DNA of 64,000 bases from Microglena sp. YARC (taxonomy: Eukaryota; Chlorophyta; Chlorophyceae; Chlamydomonadales; Chlamydomonadaceae), in the NCBI GenBank assembly GCA_022414725.1, contig CM039464.1, forward strand, positions 22,408,980-22,472,979. Direction: 5' to 3'. The position numbers and the translations under genes were made by a program. Of the stretch, positions 51,401-63,400 are shown one piece after another (within the stretch, counting starts at the first letter, position 1; each line of letters starts with the position of its first letter). Below the pieces are notes generated by a model. The model searched no databases and was not told where the DNA came from. It saw nothing but the letters and a program-made list of their open reading frames with translations.

Positions 51401-54400
51401 CTGAGACAACACATGATTGAGCACATACAGCTCAATGTATGTACATAATTTTTGTGATTTTGGTAGCAGTACAGCCACGCAGCTGGCCTCTTTGCTGTCT
51501 TGTTAGTCTAGGGTACCTTGAACCTGAGGCATCACATTGTATACGGTACACATATTTCAATGTGTGAACACCATTCTTGGGATTTTGGTTGCAGTAAAGC
51601 GATGCAGCTGGCCTCATTGCTGTCCTGGTAGTCCAGGGTGCCTTGAACCCGAGGAAGCACTTAGTTGCACACGTCTCAATAATTGTAAATATTTTTGTGA
51701 TTTTGGTAGCAGTACAGCCACGATGCTGGCCCGATCTAACACAAATAAGCATCAGCACACACACACACCTTGAACCTGATGCAAAAAAATGTGGCGGAGC
51801 CCCCCCTTCTACTTGGCTGCTTTTGGCTAACACAAACGACTATCAACACAAGCTTCGGTCAGACTTACCCCTCTGCCGCCACCGCCACTGCTACTTGGCT
51901 GCTCTTATCTAACACAAACAACCGTCAACACAAGCCTCGGTTAGACTTACACCTCTGCCGCCATCGCCGCTGCTATTAGGCTGCTCTTATCTAACACAAA
52001 CAACCATAAACAGGAGCCTCTGCCAGACTTACCCCTCTGCCGCCATCGCCACCGCCACTGCCACTGCTACTCGGCTGCTCTGACCAAACACAAACAACCA
52101 TCAACACAAGCCTTGGACAGACTTACCCCTCTGCTGCCACCACCGCTCCTTCTCAGCTGCTCTTATCTACTACAAACGACCATCAACACAAGCCTCAGTC
52201 AGACTTACCCCTCTACCGCCACCGCCACCACCGCCACCGCCGCCTCGTCCAAAGCTCTGCCCTCGCACGAGTCCTCCACCAGCCCCCCCTCCACGTGGAT
52301 GGGGATCATCGTCTAGATCGGACAGCTGAGACAATTCATCGTCGTCGTCATCAAATCCATTCAACTCGTCGTCAAAGTCTCGGAACTTGGACTCATCTAC
52401 TTCTTGCTCGCCTCGCAACATTCGCAGCTCCTCGGCACTGAAGGGATAAGGGTTTAGGGTTCAGGGTTGGGGTTTAAAACACAATCATGGCAATAGATGA
52501 GGTGAGATGCAACGCCACCGACACTAAACAATAAAGGCACAGATGTGGTGGTAGAATAAGTGAGATGGAAGTTGGAGGCATCCATCTCTTGTTCGCCACG
52601 CAACATTTGCAGCTCCTTGGCACTGAATGGACAAGTCACACAAGGCATAGGGTGGAGTAGGGTTTAGGGGGGGTGGGGGGGTGTCTTGGGTGGTTGGGTG
52701 TGGTGGTGGGTGGTGCGGTGGGTACAGGGGTAGGTGGAGGGGTGGGTGGGTACATTCCTCAGGTGAGTTGTACTAATCCACTTCTTGTTTGCCACGCAAG
52801 ATTCGAAGCTCCTCGACACTGAATGGATGACACGGGGCGTAGGGTGGAGTAGGGTTTAGGGGGGTGGTTGGGTGGTGTGGTGGGTGGGTACATTCCTCAG
52901 GTGAGTTGAGTTTAAGTTGGACTCATCCACTTCTTGCAAGATTTGCAGCTCCTCGGCACTGAAGGGATAAGGGTTTAGGGTTCAGGGTTTAGGGTTTAGG
53001 GTTTAGGGTTTCAAGAGATGGAAGTTGGATGCAGCTACCTCACAGCACAAGATTTGAAGCTCCTCGGCACTGAAGGGATAACGGTTTAGGGTTTCAAAAA
53101 AGTGTGATCATTGAAGAAAAATAGAAGGCGAGATAATTTAAGAATTTACTCTTTATTATTACTCAGCACCCCGGCACGACCACCGCCAGTGACCGTACTG
53201 GGGTGGTAACAGTGGCTGTTTCTTTTTTGGGCTACACGTAGAAACTTCTTGGCAGCTCCTTTCACCCACCCTTAAACCAAACTTGAAGCTAGCTAGTGCG
53301 TCACGAAATACCAAACAAACAACCACTGCAATACTCTATCCTACCTTGTTTAAAACAAAATACTAAACAAGCAGCCATTCACGTTATTGTCTTCTGCATC
53401 ATTTCTACAAAATACTAAACAAGCAACCACTGCAATACTTTCTCCTGCAGTATTTTCACAAAATACCAAAGAAGCACCCACTCACGCTAATTTCCCCTGC
53501 ATCTCTTTCACAAAATAATAAACAAGCAATCACTTCAATACTCCCTCCTGCATCTCTTTCATAAAATACCAAAGAAGCAACCACTGCACTACTTTTTCCT
53601 GCATCTTTTTCACAATATACCAAACAAGCAACCACTCACGCTAATTTTTTCTGCATCTTTTTCAACCGCCTGTCTTGTGCCTCCATCTTCTCTTGTTCCG
53701 CCTGGTAGTAAGCCTCCAGCTCATTCTCCAGAAACTCGAGATTGCGGAACTTGTCTAGATACTGCGGCATGGGTTGGAGTAGCGGTTAGGGGGTGGTTAG
53801 GTTGGGGGCGGGTTGGGGGTGGCAAACACACAGGGCTCAAAACGTAGCACCCCCAAAGCACCAAGGTACGTAGTTAACGCTTGTGCTACAAGTAGCACCA
53901 CCTTGAATACCCCCCCCAAAGACACCCCACAGGGCTCAAAACGTAGCACCCCCAAACCACTAAGGTACGTTATTTAGCGCTTGTGATAAAAGTAGCACCA
54001 CCTTGAATACCACCCCCCAAAGAATTGTCACAGGGCTCAAAACGTAGCACCCCCAAAGCACCAAGGTCTGTAGTTTAGCGCTTGTGCTACAAGTAGCACC
54101 ACCTTGAATACCCCCCCCAAAGAATTGTCACAGGGCTCAAAACGTAGCACCCCCAAAGCACCAAGTTTCGTAGTCTAGCGCTTGTGCTACAAGTAGCACC
54201 ACCTTGAATACCCCCCCCAAAGAATTGTCACAGGGCTCAAAACGTTGCACCCCCAAAGCACCAAGTTTCGTAGTCTAGCGCTTGTGCTACAAGTAGCACC
54301 ACCTTGAATACCCCCCCCCTAAGAAATATCACAGGGCTCAAAACGTAGCACCCCCAAAGCACAAAGGTACGTTATTTAGCACTTGTAGCACCTTACCCGT

Positions 54401-57400
54401 AGGTACGTAGTTTAGCGCTGGTGCTACTAGTACCCTTTCAGCGAATCAATTGGTGTAGTGGTACACCAAGTCGCTTTGAGGTTGTAGGGTCCGGGGTTCG
54501 CTTCCCCCTACGGCCGCCCTAAGCGTTGCAAGTCGTTGTCAACCGCGATGGTAGCTTGTCCAGGTGAGGTAGAAGACCGCTCTCTACCCACGTACGACGG
54601 GTTCCCTTAATAGCACGCCCCACCAGGCATTATCGTTACCTTTGAGCACCTTACCCGTAGGCACGTAGTTTAGCGCTGGTGCTACTAGTAGCACCTTGAA
54701 TAGTTTAACACTTGTTTTACAAGTAGCACCTTAAATAAACACAAGTACCTCTCCTTGAGTTGGAGGCGCTCGTACTCGTCCATGTGTGGTAATGATAACG
54801 CCTGGTGGGGAGTGGTGTTAAGGGAGCCCGTCATACGCGGGTGGGGAGCGGCCTCCTACCTCAACTGGACAAGCTACCATCGCGGTTGACGACGACTTGC
54901 AACGCCAAGAGCGACCGGGGGGGAGTCAAACCCCCGACTCTTCATTCTTTAGCGATCTGGTCTGCCATTAGACCATTGTAAATCACTGAAAGAGGCTGTC
55001 CATGTATGCCATACAGCCAACATTTTTTTTTCTGTTTATAAAACGTTTCCCCATCTCTCTCTCCAGATAACACTGACAAACTATGTACTTGTGTACATCC
55101 CTGTAAACGTGTGCATCCCTGTAATCGTGTACATCCCTGTAAACGTGTACATCCCTGTAATCGTGTACATCCCTGTAAACGTGTACATCCCTGTAAACGT
55201 GTACATCCCTGTAATCGTGTACATCCCTGTAAACGTGTACATCCCTGTAATTGTGTACATCCCTGTAAACGTGTACATCCCTGTAAACGTGTACATCCCT
55301 GTAAACGTGTACATCCATATAGCCATCATACCTTGCTGTACAAATCGTTGGGCTCCCGTCAGAGGCGCTCGTACTTGTCCATGTGGGCCATAAAGCCATT
55401 ATATGCTTTTTTTCCTTTTTACAAATAAATTTCCCATATCTCTCCCCAGATAACACTGTCACTGATATTTAAGCGTGTACCTTGCAATACAAAAAATAAG
55501 ATTAAGCCATAAAGCAAGTATATACACACATATCACAAATGTAATTGCGTCCCTTACCATCAACCAAAAATGTGTACACAAATATGTATGTACAGCCATA
55601 CACCAAATATGTATGTACAGCCATACACCAAATATGTATGTACAGCCATACACCAAGTTCATAAACACACATATTTAGTTGTGTACCTTGCCATACACCA
55701 AATATGTATGTACAGCCTTACACCAAGTACATAAACACAAATAGTTAATTGTGTACCTTGCCATACACCAAATATGTATATGCAGCCTTACATGAAGTAC
55801 GAACACAAATATTAAATCGTGTACCTTGCCATACACCAAATATGTATATGCAGCCTTACATTAAGTACGAACACAAATATTAAATCTTGTACCTTGCCAT
55901 GCAAATCGTTGAGGTCTCCTTGGAGACAACCGCACTCGTCTATGTATGCCATACAGCCCATATATGTTTTTCTGTTCTGTCCATTTTATTTCCCACAACT
56001 CTCTCTAAATAACACTGACAAAATATTTAATTGTGTACATCCCTTCATAGCGTTTTCTGTTTTGTAATTAAAATATAGGAATCATATTGTATATTTCATT
56101 TTAAACGTGTCCATCCCTGTAGTGATCATACCTCGTCGTACAAATCGTTGAGCTCTCCCTGAAGGCGCTCGTACTCGTCTATGTATGCCATACAGCCCAC
56201 ATATGCTTTTCTTTTCTTTTCATAACACATGTTCCCATATGTCTCTCCAGATAACACGGACAAAATATAAAATTGTGTACATCCCTGTAGTGATCATACC
56301 TTGCCATACAAATCGTTGAGCTCTCCTTGGAGGCGCTCGTACTCGTCCATGTAGGCAGGTCTCACGCTTTGTTTTTCTTTTATTTTCATTACATTTTTCC
56401 CATGTCTCTCTCCAGACGACACCGAGAAAATATTTAATTGTGTACATCCCTGTAGTGATCATACCTTGCCATACAAATCGTTGAGCTCTCCTTGGAGGCG
56501 CTCGTACTCGTCCATGTAGGCAGGTCTCACGCTTTGTTTTTCTTTTATTTTCATTACATTTTTCCCATGTCTCTCTCCAGACGACACCGAGAAAAATATT
56601 TAATTGTGTACATCCCTGTAGTGATCATACCTTGCCATACAAATCGTTGAGCTCTCCTTGGAGGCGCTCGTACTCGTCCATGTAGGCAGGTCTCACGCTT
56701 TGTTTTTCTTTTATTTTCATTACATTTTTCCCATGTCTCTCTCCAGACGACACCGAGAAAATATTTAATTGTGTACATCCCTGTAGTGATCATACCTTGC
56801 CATACAAATCGTTGAGCTCTCCTTGGAGGCGCTCGTACTCGTCCATGTAGGCAGGTCTCACGCTTTGTTTTTCTTTTATTTTCATTACATTTTTCCCATG
56901 TCTCTCTCCAGACGACACCGAGAAAATATTTAATTGTGTACATCCCTGTAGTGATCATACCTTGCCATACAAATCGTTGAGCTCTCCTTGGAGGCGCTCG
57001 TACTCGTCCATGTAGGCAGGTCTCACGCTTTGTTTTTCTTTTATTTTCATTACATTTTTCCCATGTCTCTCTCCAGACAACACCAACAAAATATTTAAAT
57101 CTGTACATCCCTGTGTGTACATCCCTGTAGTGAGCATACCTTGCCATACAAATCGTTGAGCTCTCCTTGAAGGCGCTCGTATTCGTCCATGTAGGCAGGT
57201 CTAACGCTTTGCAATGTGCTCAACCTCTTCTCATTGCGCTCAAGCTCCACCTTTTTCTTATCTATCTTGGAATCCAACGTCTTTTCATTTCGCTCCAACT
57301 CATCTAGCTGGGTCTCAAGCGAACGAACATGGTCCTCAACCTGTTTTCACACCAGTGTGTACGTGTGTGCGTGTGTGTGTGTGTGGAAGGGGGGATGGTG

Positions 57401-60400
57401 TGTGGGGGGTGGGGTGGGGTGGGGTGGGGTGGGGTGCTTTCCATTTCGTTCCAATTCGTCCAGCTGCGTCTCCAGTGAACGGACATGGTCCTCAACCTCT
57501 TTCAACACCAGGGGGAGATGGTGTGTGTGTGCCTGTGTGTGTATGTGTGTGTTTGTTTGTGTGTGTGTGTGGGGGGGGTGGGGGGGGTGGGGGGGGGTCT
57601 TTTCATTTCGCTCCAACTCATCCAGCTGCGTCTCCAGTGAACAAACATGGTCCTCAACATGGATGGGAGTAGAGTTCAAGTAATAACACGTGGTTGTGTG
57701 TGGTGTGTGTGTGTGGTGGCGGGGGCTCGTTTTTGGAGCAACAGCATGGATGGGAGGTGAGTCCAGGGATGAACATGGCATAGGTTGGAGTTGGGGGGCG
57801 TACCCATGTGTGTGTGTGCGTGTGTATATGTGCGTGTGTGTGAGTTGGGGGTGGTACCCATGTAGGGGACATACCCATCTACCTTGCATTCAGATGTAGG
57901 GCCCAGGCATGCAGTATTGGAGGCATAACGAATCATGTAACACCATACAAAGATGTTCAGCCACGAAGATACTCACCCTGCCCTCCTCATGGATAGGGAG
58001 AAAACAATCATATGAGAAGAAAAACGATTGCGTGAGGATAATACGATTGTCTGAGGACAATACGATTGTTTGAGGATAATGCGATAGTGTGAGGACAATA
58101 CGATTGTATGAGGATTATACGATAGTTTGAGGAGAATACGACTCTATGAGGAGAAAACGATTCTATGAGAAGAAAAATTCTATGAGAAGAAAACAATTCT
58201 ATGTGGAGAAAACGATTCTATGAAAAGAATACGACTCTATGAGGAGAAAACGAATAAATGAGAAGAAAACGACTATATGATGAGAAAACGATTATATGAG
58301 AAGAAAACGATAATATAAGGAGAAAACGATTATATGAGAAGAAAACGATTATATGAGGAGAAAACGATTATATGAGAAGAAAACGATTATATGAGGAGAA
58401 GAAGGTTATAGGAGAAGAACCGATTATGAGGAGAAAACGATTACAGGAGGAGAAAAAGGTTATAGGAGGAGAATACGATTGCACGAGGAGAAAACGATTA
58501 TATGAGGAGAATACGATTGTATGGGGGGAATACGATTGTATGAAGAGAATATAACTATGTTCAAAAAATAAACAATAATAGTAAAACAATAATATGAAGG
58601 GGAAGTACTTATATCAATAGAATACAATAAAACCAAGAGAATACAATTCAATGAGGAAAATGTGATTATATTAAGAGGATGCGGTTATACTACGAGAATA
58701 TGATTATGTTAAGAGAATAATGTGAAGGGCCCATTATTATACGAGGAGACTGAGTAGTAGCCTCCTGAATAGAGCGGTCTACGAAATCAGTGCCATCATG
58801 CCCTGCAATTCTTCCTACTTCTAAGTAGAACTCTGAACCCCCACCCCCACCCATCCACCCACAGGTCAATGAATCATTTTTCCACCTGACTTATAGCCTC
58901 CTGAATAGAGCGGTCCACGAAATCAGTGCCCACATGCCCTGCAGCTCATCCCACTTCGAAGGAGACCCCCACCCACCCACCGACCCACCGACCCACAAGC
59001 CAATGCATCCATCTCTCTCCCGACTAGTAGCCTCCTACATAGAGCGGTCCACAAAATCAGTGCCCACATGCCCTGCACTGGCTCACTGCAGCTGTTCACT
59101 CTTGCAGGCATAACTCTCCACCCACAGGCCCTTGCCCTGCAGCTCATCCCACTTTGAAGTAGAACTCTGACCCCCACCCACCTACCTACCCAGCCACCCA
59201 CAAGGCAATGCATCCATCTCTCACCTGACTAATAGCCTCCTGAATAGAGCGGTCCACAAAATCAGTGTCCACATGCCCTGCAATGGCTCTTGCTCTTGCA
59301 TCTCTCAACTCAGGCTCCTGGAAACAGAGGTCAAGAGGCACAGGTTAGGAAACAGGAATAAGGACAATCAAGGCAGACAGCACGGAATCAGAGCTTGAAT
59401 GCCCTGCACTGGCTCTTGCTATTGTGTCTCTTAACTCAGGCTCCTGAAGACAGAGGTCAAGAGGCACAGGTTAGGAAACAGGAATCAGGACAATCAAGGC
59501 AGACAGCACGGAATCAGTGTCCACATTCCCTGCACTGGCTCTTGCTATTGTATCTCTTAACTCAGGCTCCTGGAAGCAGAGGTCAAGAGGCACAGGTCAG
59601 GAAACAGGAAACAGGAAACAGGAAAGTAGAGGCAGACAGCACGGAATCATTGTCCACATGCCCTGCCCTGACTCTTGCTCTTGCCTCTCTCAGCTCAGGC
59701 TACTGGAGATAAAGGCCAAGAGGCACAGGTAAGGAAACTAGAGGCAGGCAGCAAAAAATCAGTGCCCTCAAGCCCTGCAATGGCTCGTGCTATTGCATCT
59801 CTAAACTCAGGCTCCTGGAAATAGAAGTCAATTTCACAGGTTAGGCCGAAAACTTGAGGCAGACAGCACCACCTTAAAGATGGTGTCAGTATCTATATCT
59901 GCACTAATACTCCACAACAAATGATCTACTAATATGCAATGGCTCTTGCTCTAGCATCTCTCAGCTCAGGCTCCTGGAGACAGAGGTCAAGAGGCACAGG
60001 TTGGGAAACTCTAAGCAGACAGCAAAATATCAGTGCCCTCAAGCCCTGCAATGGCTCGTGCTATTGCATCTCTTGACTCAGGCTCCTGGAAATAGAAGTC
60101 AATTCCACAGGTTAGGCCGAAAACTCGAGGCAGACAGCACCACCTTCAAGATGGTGTCGGTATCTATATCAACACTACTACTCCACAACAAAAGATCTAC
60201 TAATATGCAATGGCTCTTGCTCTTGCTCTTGCATCTCTCAGCTCATGCTCCTGGAGACAAAGGTCAAGAGGCACAGTTTGGAAACTAGAGGCAGGCAGCA
60301 CCAAATCACAGGTTGCTTTTCTGCTACGAGCAGCAGCTTCTAGGCAAAGGTCAAGAGGCACAGGTTAGGAAACAGGAAACAGGAAACTCAAGGCAGACAG

Positions 60401-63400
60401 CACAAAATCAGTGCCCTCATGCCCTGCATTGGCTCGTGCTATTGCAGCTCTCTAACCAGGCTCCTGGGAATAAAAGTGAATTTCACAGGTTGAGAAAGTC
60501 AAGGCACAGACAGCACCACCGCCAACATGGCGTCAGTACGCATACCTACACGAACACAACCCTTGCACACAGTCCACAAAAACATAATGCACGTATGAAC
60601 TGATCAAAAATCTGTCACTGATCAAACATGCCCTCAAGTGATGAAACATTTAAATAAATAAGTAAATAATTAAATAAATACCTAAACAAATAAATAAATG
60701 GTGCGCCTTATTACAGGGCGTGAGGTTGACGGGGCCAGCCCGTTTGCTTGCACTGGACAAACAAATAAAACTTTTAAGTACTACCTTAATGAGCGCACTC
60801 ACCTGCCCTAAGGGTGCTCCTATCTGCTCTTCTGGCCCCCAAAGCACCAAAACAAGACTCTTGGTCAAATTCGGAAGGTCACATTTTTATTTGTTTGGCA
60901 TTATATTTCAAATTGTCGACGTTTGAAGACAATGCGAATCTTCAAGGTACCCCCAAAACACCAAGGTGCTTAATTCACCACTTGTGCTACACCTTCAATA
61001 CAATCTTAGTCAAAGTTGGATGGTCAAATTGTATTCATTAGGCATTATATTTCAAATTGTCGACGTTTAAAGACAGTGTGAATCTTCAACGTAGCACCCC
61101 CAAACCATCAAGATACTTGCCACTTGTGCCACACCTTCAATAAACCCTGCTCTACACTCACATCAGACATTACATTTTAATTTGTCGATGTATGGAGACA
61201 ATGCGAATCTGGAGCGTGAGACCCCAAAACTACCAAGGTACTGAAGTTACCACTTGTGCTACACCTTCAATAAAACCCTGCTCTACACTCACACCAGACA
61301 TTGTATTTTAAATTGTCGATGTTTAGAGACAATGTGAATCTGCAACGGAGCACCCCCAAACCACCAAGGTAATTAATTTACCATTTGTGCTGCACCTTAC
61401 ATAAAACCCTGCTCTACGCTCACCTGCCCCAAGGCGTCAGGGTTTCACTCAATGTGTTCAAGATTAAGTTCAAGTTAAACACAAGTCAGTATGCCGCTTG
61501 CTACTTGATGAGCGCTACACTCACCTGCCCCAAGGGCGCTCCTATCGGCTTTTTTGGCCCCCAAAAGCACCCATAAAGACAGTTGGTCAAATTCGGAAGG
61601 AAACGTTTTTATTTGTTTGGCATTATATTTCAAATTGTCGACTGCTTAAAGCGAATCTGCAACGTAGCACCCCCAAAACAACAAGGTCTTAATTTACAAC
61701 TTGTGCTACGACTTGAATAAAACCCTGCGCTACACTCACCTCCTCCAAGGCGACAGGGTTTCACCCACTGTGTTCGAGATTAGGTTCAATTTTTTATTAA
61801 TAAAGACTGATAAAGATAATTATTATCTAAATAACTTGAATCTTCTTTAATTTGTGAAACTTGATCAAGTTTTTGTAAAGTTAAACAATCATCAACCAAT
61901 CATTGAAGTTAGTATGCTGCTTGCTACTTGATGAGCGCTGCTCTTACCTGCCCCAAGGCGTCAGGTTTTCACTCAATGCGTTCAAAATTAAGTTCAAGTT
62001 GAACACAAGTCAGTATGCCGCTTGCTACTTGATACGCGTTGCTCTTACCTGCCCCAAGGCGTCATACAAGGATGCCCCAGACTTGATGATTTCTGATGCA
62101 TTTTCTTTGATCTGCTTAGCGTTGAAGCCCTTGAGCATGTTATTGAAGTCCGCAGCCTCAGCAGGGTCCTATGCAGGCATTACGGAGATTGTAAGGCAGT
62201 ACGGAGATGGTAAGGCATTACGAAGATGGTAAGGCAGCAGTACATTGATGGTAAGGCAGTACTTGATGGTAAGGCAGTACATTGATGGTAAGGCAGATAT
62301 AGTGATGGTAAAGGCAGCGGGGCGTGGTACGGAGATGGGTAAGGGCAGTGTTGAAGACAGTACCGAGATGGTAAGGCAGCAGGGCGTGGTGCGCAGATGG
62401 TAAGGCAGTACGGAAGGCAGTGCGGAGATGGTAAGGCAGCGGGGGTCGTTTCTCTAAAAAAACAAATATTGCAAACACAAGCTTTGCTTTTGATATCATG
62501 ATGATCATGGTTACATTATCCTGGTGCCCTAGTGGAATTCAAATCTGCCCGCAGTTTAACAGGTTATCCAGCCCTTCCTGGTAGGTTATGGCTACCTTGA
62601 TTGCTCACAAATTTAAAAAATTAAATTAAAAAATTAAAGAAAAAAAGCCCCTTCAGCTCAATTGGCTTTACCCTGGACTGTGACATACATTTGAATAGGC
62701 AGAACAAATCATGGTGAGCTGTGCAAGAGAGCCTAACAAAGACCAGTGATTCCTGAGGTGCTCCTGTTGATAAGAACTTGCCTAAGTTGTTGACTGGAAC
62801 GTATGATTGCATTGGCAGGACAAAACCAGGTGGGCAGTGCATTGAGCCCTAACTAAGGCAAGTTAACTTTAATAGGGGAACGGCAATATCACCAATATAA
62901 TATCATATGATGCCAGCAGTCTGACTAGGCTAAAGTAACCATTTATATACAATATCATATAATATCATGCTCGCCTTTGATCAACATCATATGATGTGCC
63001 GACCCTACATATTATATAGGGGGTGTCAAGAATCATAACTGGTCCCCCAAGAAAATCAGGCAATATTGTACGATAACTCATATATTCATATGATAATGTC
63101 GATATATCATATGAATATATGATATATCTATACGATATCGTACCTGATAACCCTACATACATACGTTTTTGTTGTCATGTTTGCACCAGCAAGATTCGGC
63201 TATGCATATAACACATGCATTGCATTGGTGGTCAGGAGGCCCCAGTTAAAGCAACAGGCTGGACCCTCAAACTCACGCCTCGTAATAAGACATACTATTT
63301 ATGTATTTATTTATTTACATAAATACATAGGATCATGTCTCACCTCATCTGCATTTGCTGTTGCCGTCTCTGTTGCTCTGAGCAGCAATGATGCAACCTT

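Noticed and set aside
50245..51420. Pro/Ser-rich 284-codon plus-strand frame as a gene
   Set aside because: It follows C/T-rich repeats that are the complement of Gly-rich IFT38 exon-H copies, and contains poly-C runs.
54438..54510. Functional tRNA gene
   Set aside because: A and B boxes are present, but the sequences flanking the T arm do not pair into an acceptor stem, and the tail is shared with an inverted repeat copy, so a SINE fits better.
56300..57139. CRISPR-like array
   Set aside because: The whole 165-bp unit repeats without unique spacers, and the setting is a spliced eukaryotic gene.
55080..57147. Repetitive proteins such as the VYRDVH and RETWEKCNENKRKTKRE repeats
   Set aside because: They are off-frame readings of 18-bp and 165-bp tandem DNA repeats whose periods are multiples of three. 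The true coding content is the exon-D edge on the minus strand.
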